Below are positions 59,501 through 64,000 of a stretch of DNA of 64,000 nucleotides, piece by piece. Every line of letters starts with the position of its first letter. Within the stretch, counting starts at the first letter, position 1. Made by a program: the position numbers and the translations under genes. The notes beneath the pieces were generated by a model. It did no database searches. It had not been told where the DNA came from and saw only the letters and a list, made by a program, of their open reading frames with translations. Source of the stretch: Petunia secreta (lineage: Eukaryota; Streptophyta; Magnoliopsida; Solanales; Solanaceae); the NCBI GenBank assembly GCA_029990175.1, contig JARKIP010000017.1, forward strand, positions 34,645,001 through 34,709,000, written 5' to 3'.

Positions 59501-61239
59501 TTTTTTCGAAGTAAAAAACAGAAATTGGATCAATATAATTAATAAACGAGGAAAAGATATTAAAAGAAGATTTAAGCAGGAATTCATCTATGCTCCTAAG
59601 TTAAGTGATCACCGCTTGATCAAGTAAATTATTTAATTTCTTAGAGTATGAGTCCTCAAATATTATATTAGACATCTTTTGAAATATGTACATTATATAT
59701 TTAGTTAGGTAAAAGGAGGATGAGTTCATACAAAAGATCTCTTGGTGTATTTTTGTTAATTAAGATTATAATTTTCCTAGTTGATGGTAAAAAGGACTCT
59801 TTGTTCCTTGTATTACAGCAGCCAAGAAGCAGTATATATTCAGATTAGCGAATGCTAAGTACTGTTCTATATAATATTACTACAATATAAGACAATTGGT
59901 ATCACTACACAAACATTTTTTATTAACCATTCTAGATATTGTAACTCTACCCAGATTAACTCTTGATTCGTGTCAAATAAATTCATTAAGTAAATAAAAT
60001 GTTCCATATAGAAAAGTACTACATCCCATAATTCCACCACACACAAAATTTACTTTACATCTGCCCATACGTGTAAAGTTATTACTCCTCTTAGATAAAT
60101 GCAACAATTTATACTCATCGGAATTTATCTTCAATCGGAAATCCCAAAGACCTGATGGCGTTTTGATGGCTTTGTTCGTCGAAAGTCCCGCCTTAGAACT
60201 TTTGGAGGAATAACAAAAGCATAGAAAATGGCCACAATAAAGCGGAATAAATAAATAAATAAAATATAAGTGCCTCTTCACCCTGTGCCCCTTTCCAAAG
60301 TTCTACTGTTTCATGCACTTTCAAAAATCATAGAAAACTAATGATTAAGATCAGCAGCCCTCAATTTTAAAATATCTTGAAACTTACTTGTAAATTCTTG
60401 CACAAAAAAAAAAAAAAAAACACTATTCAATAGTACATGCTTGACAAAGTTTAAATAATGTTTTTTCTCAAAGATCAACATCATGTACTTCAGTGTTAAT
60501 TTCTTATTTGCTCGAGTGAAAGAGCTTCAATCCTCAGATGCTTAATTTTGTCTTAGCCAAACACTAAGTGATATTTTTGCAAACAATCATAGTCAATAAG
60601 TTGCTGATTTGCTAACGGGCAAAAATTATGACAACAGGTTGGTATGAGGTCTTAATTTTAATTTTGTATAATTTTTTTGAGTATTTAATTAATTTTGTAA
60701 TTTTGAAAAGTACAATTATTCCAAATTGATACAAGGATGATGTTATCTTCATAGAAGTACTACCGAATAATTATCATGATTCTGGTGGAATGGATGAAAA
60801 TTATCTACTTTAACGAGATGTCTCAATTTTTAGGCCTAGGAATGGACCTGATTTTGCAGAGAGCTTTTTCTTCTTTGATGGATCATATATGATGCAAATT
60901 TGAATTAGTCATTAAGTGATGGTTATAAAAACAAAGACAAAAACATGGAGTCTTTACAAAAATAGCCGGTAAAATTCACTAATCACATCCCATAAGTACA
61001 CATAGATTATATACATTATGCACGCGTTATAGTATCCATCCGATGACTATATTTATTTTGAAGGACAGAGTGAGTGTTTATATATTGTTATTTTTTCAAA
61101 TATAAATGGTGAGTATTTGTGATGGAACTTACCTAGATAGTCAGATTTCGTCCTCATTAACGTTTAAATTAATTCATTATGTAGGAATAAATACAAATAT
61201 GCATATATTCATATAACAACAAATCTATACTAAATAGAT
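59501..61239. other. AT-rich spacer
   Basis: No gene supported. The 102-codon minus ORF at 59973-60281 has a hydrophobic start but no recognised domain. There is a poly(A) run at 60403-60420. Confidence 0.5.
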
Positions 61240-61579
61240 TGTTAAAACATAAACCGAGAATTTACTTGTTGTTCTCGTAAGCGGAAGCGGTAGAATCTTG
61301 AACCGTGGCTGGAATTACTGGCCGTCGGTGGTTGTCACGTGCTTGACGGTTCAACCCCTTTATCCACAGTCTAAACACCTGGTTATTTGGTAGAGAGAAA
61401 GAGGAAGAGCTGTAGAGATTTCAGTGTGTTTATCTGAGCCTAATACTACTGTATTTATAACTGTAAAATACAGTAGTTGTCCTCTTGTAGGACTCTATCA
61501 GGTAACTTATCTTTTTACCTGGATAGATATTAAGAGCACCCCTTTATGGGTGGACTCTTTTACACAGATAAATCCAACA
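61240..61579 (-). repeat. 3' LTR of Copia G
   Basis: 340 bp, minus-strand TGTTGGATTTATC...TTATGTTTTAACA. It contains TATAAATA (plus 61450-61457) with a short leader. A purine-rich GTGTGAGTGAGAGA lies directly before it on the minus strand and may be the polypurine tract. Confidence 0.85.
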
Positions 61580-61593
61580 TCTCTCACTCACAC

Positions 61594-62616
61594 ATAATTG
61601 GAGTGCTCTTACAATATGAGAAACATATTCTCATCTCATCTCTACAAATATTCATACAGTGAAATAGACCGTGCGACCAGCATACTGTGAGAGCTACGTG
61701 CTATACATCTGTTAGGAGTATATAGCCTCTCGTCGAGTGCAAACCTCCAAGTAGATTATAAAGTATGCAATACCCTAGATCATATGAATCACATTTTGAT
61801 ATCCTCTCAAAATCTCAAATATCACTTTTATGTATTCACAATTATAACTCATAAGTTATAACTGGTGCACCTGTGAATACAAAATTAATGAGATTCCTTT
61901 AATGATCTTCCTCCTCTCACGATTCTCTTAACATTAGCTCAACTACTTTTCTAGATATGTCCCGCCAGACCGCATCCATTTTCATGGTGTTTTGGAAACA
62001 CACTAAGATAGCTAACATTAGACTAAGTCTCAAGTATCTGATCGGAGTCGCTGAGGGTACATAATTTGAGCCAACATAAAGGCTCTGGGTCTCACGCAAC
62101 AGTAAGTTGAGATCAAACTTATGTTAACCCAAGGTCGACATTAGCACACATGGTATGAAACACGTGCTACAACATTTTTCTCCTTTCCTTAAGGAGCGTA
62201 TGTCTTTATAAATAATGTTGTATAGATGAAATTCAGACACCATGAATATCTAAATTTGAGTTCCTTAAACTCGCATCTAGCTTACTAAGTAGACTAGGTG
62301 AACATATTTTCACCTTAATAACCTTATGTCATTATTTAAACGACTCTATTGATTTTAAGCATATCGCTCTCAAATTATCCATTTGATAATTTTTTTCTTA
62401 AAATCAAGTCTCATCTCCACTTATCACTAAGATAAGGAGGCGGTTGCCTGTGTGAGAAGGTCAACCTCTTGTCTACCCGACATACTAAAATATAATTGAA
62501 GAATGTACTAAACACTCAATAAATCATGAATATGTATATAAGAAATCAACTTTATTGATTATCAAAGAACATAGTTTTGTAAACAACTGGAAAAACAAAG
62601 AATAATACAAAATCAC
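61594..62616 (-). other. Long non-coding stretch between pol and 3' LTR of Copia G
   Basis: About 1 kb without supported coding; the 60-codon ORF at 61917-62099 has no domain. AATAAA-like words occur at 62517-62522 (reverse). An extended 3' region of this size is unusual for Copia. Confidence 0.6.
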
Positions 62617-64000
62617 TCAAAGTCTACGCAAGCCTTGAGACCTAGTGTGTTTCACAAATGCATGTCTAGCTAAAGGCTTGGTCAATGGGTCTGCTACCAT
62701 ATCTTCTGTAGATATTTTCACCAGGTTCAACCTCTTGCGTTTATACATGTCTCTTGCATAGTTATACTTGATATCTATGTGCTTAGTATCACAATGATGC
62801 TTAGGATTCTTGGTTGCATCAACTGCAGCCTTACTATCACAGTAGACCAACACTGGTTCATCATCAGTGTTACCCAACAAGCTTTTGAAGAGCCTATTCA
62901 ACCAAACAGCTTCTTTTGTTGCTTTTGACAGAGCCACATATTCGGCTTCCATCGTGGATAGTGCTACACATGATTGCTTCTTACTCTTCCATGATATGGC
63001 ACCATTACTAAGTAAGAAGACGTATCCTGAGGTAGACTTCCTCTCGTCTAAATCTCCTCCATGATCAGCATCAGTGTATCCAGCTAATCGCAAATCTTTG
63101 CTGCCTTGATAGCAAAGCGCGTAGTCAGATGTTCCTCTCAGATATCTCATGATCCTCTTTACTGCTTGCCAATGTGCTGGACCTGGATCGGATTGATATC
63201 TACTTACCAAGCCAACTGCTTGACAAATATCAGGTCTAGTACACACCATAGCATACATTAGACATCCAACTGCACTTCTATAAGGCACTCGCTTCATCTT
63301 TTCTGTCTCTTCAGGAGTCTGAGGACACAAATGATTTCCCAAGTTATGGCCTTTGCTGATAGGAGTGTCAATTGGGTTGCTATTCTGCATATTAAATCGT
63401 TCAAGAATTTTCTTAATGTAATTCTCCTGAGAGAGATACAATAGTTTCTTAGGACGATCTCTTGAAATCTTGATTCCAAGAATATATGCAGCTTCACCCA
63501 TATCTTTCATCTCAAATTGAGACGACAACCAGGTTTTTACCTCGTTTAATAACTCCTTATCATTTCCAGCTATAAGTATATCATCGACATACAATGTCAG
63601 AATTACAAGCTTATTTCTTGATCTCTTGGTATAAACACAATGGTCTTCATCAACCATAGTAAAACCATTGGATATGATCACATTTTGAAAGTGTATATAC
63701 CACTGCCTTGAAGATTGTTTGAGGCCATAAATAGACTTCATAAGTCTACAAACCTTTTGTTCGTGGCCTTTTTCAATGAAACATTCGGGTTGTTCCATAT
63801 AAATTTCTTCATCTAATTCTCCATTGAGAAAAGCAGTCTTTACATCCATTTGATGTAATTCAAGATCTAAACTTGCTACTATAGCTAGAATCAGGCGAAT
63901 TGAGTTAAATCGCACAACAGGTGAGAAAGTCTCTTCGTAGTCTATTCCTTCCTGTTGTGTATAACCTTTCGCCACCAGTCGAGCCTTATATCTCTCAACT
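62617..64000 (-). CDS. Copia G reverse transcriptase and RNase H, intact in the window (partial)
   Basis: Open on the minus strand from the window edge to TGA-adjacent GLRRL* at 62617. Blocks in order: RLVAKGYTQQEGIDYEETFSP, LHQMDVKTAFLNGELDEEIY, YGLKQSSRQWY, the catalytic LTLYVDDILIAG, FEMKDMGEAAYILGIKI, MRYLRGTSDYALCY, GYTDADHGGDLDERKSTSG (first RNase H Asp), AISWKSKKQSCVALSTMEAEY, VYCDSKAA and KHIDIKYNY. No stop in about 460 codons. This suggests a young, possibly competent element. The integrase, protease and gag would lie beyond 64000. Confidence 0.95.
   Translation of the reverse strand, partial: VERYKARLVAKGYTQQEGIDYEETFSPVVRFNSIRLILAIVASLDLELHQMDVKTAFLNGELDEEIYMEQPECFIEKGHEQKVCRLMKSIYGLKQSSRQWYIHFQNVIISNGFTMVDEDHCVYTKRSRNKLVILTLYVDDILIAGNDKELLNEVKTWLSSQFEMKDMGEAAYILGIKISRDRPKKLLYLSQENYIKKILERFNMQNSNPIDTPISKGHNLGNHLCPQTPEETEKMKRVPYRSAVGCLMYAMVCTRPDICQAVGLVSRYQSDPGPAHWQAVKRIMRYLRGTSDYALCYQGSKDLRLAGYTDADHGGDLDERKSTSGYVFLLSNGAISWKSKKQSCVALSTMEAEYVALSKATKEAVWLNRLFKSLLGNTDDEPVLVYCDSKAAVDATKNPKHHCDTKHIDIKYNYARDMYKRKRLNLVKISTEDMVADPLTKPLARHAFVKHTRSQGLRRL

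Larger units (their letters stand above)
61240..64000 (-). mobile_element. Copia retrotransposon G, 3' part (continues beyond the window)
   Basis: The 3' LTR is 61240-61579, then about 1 kb of non-coding sequence, then open RT-RNase H reading out of the window. The plus-strand flank before 61240 is TAGAT, the expected position of the target duplication; its partner is outside the window. Confidence 0.88.

Noticed and set aside
59973..60281. 102-codon ORF with hydrophobic N-terminus
   Set aside because: No homologue recognised and AT-rich context; not enough to call a gene.

Overview
The window is nuclear DNA of a flowering plant, most likely a Solanaceae species with a large repeat-rich genome (Nicotiana-like). 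The clues are GT-AG introns in a plant casein kinase 2 alpha gene, a TS-type SINE tail, Copia, Athila and Tat retrotransposons stacked inside one another, and MULE and hAT miniature elements. There is no prokaryotic architecture. The species call is inference; the plant call is firm.

Layout. (1) 1-3.6 kb: the last six coding exons of a CK2 alpha kinase gene (+ strand), the only host gene I can support. (2) 3632-4543: a MULE-type MITE with long inverted ends and a perfect 9-bp target duplication. (3) 6304-12128: Copia element H on the minus strand, two LTRs, decayed pol. (4) 12628-12922: a hAT-type MITE with a perfect 8-bp target duplication. (5) 13.43-32.8 kb: a nest. An old minus-strand Copia (A) survives as three pieces. 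It was split by a Tat-type Ty3/Gypsy element (C, 13511-24265, plus strand, identical 559-bp LTR lengths, perfect GAAAC duplication) and by a second Copia (B, 24736-30834, minus strand). (6) 35101-52822: a second Tat-type Gypsy (D, minus strand), itself split by a presumed solo Athila-like LTR (F, 36284-37537) and by an Athila element (E, 43622 to about 51.99 kb, plus strand). (7) 53.9-59.5 kb: a giant imperfect palindrome (foldback element) with C-rich and G-rich arms, split by a decayed hAT transposon. (8) 61240 to the window end: the 3' part of Copia G (minus strand) with an open RT-RNase H frame.

Most interesting signal. The young Tat element C carries a complete-looking four-exon gene in antisense to gag-pol (complement 20482-23262, about 846 aa). 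It has its own TATA box about 250 bp inside the 3' LTR, and introns that could be removed only from an antisense transcript. Sense gag-pol in the same copy has three frameshifts and four stops. Element D, an independent Tat insertion, has the same arrangement: an antisense TATA box about 270 bp inside its 3' LTR, followed by an ORF. Extra antisense ORFs are known in Tat-lineage elements; the promoter plus intron layout and the better preservation of the antisense gene deserve a closer look.

All coordinates, exon joins and domain calls were read by eye from the sequence; no database search was run.
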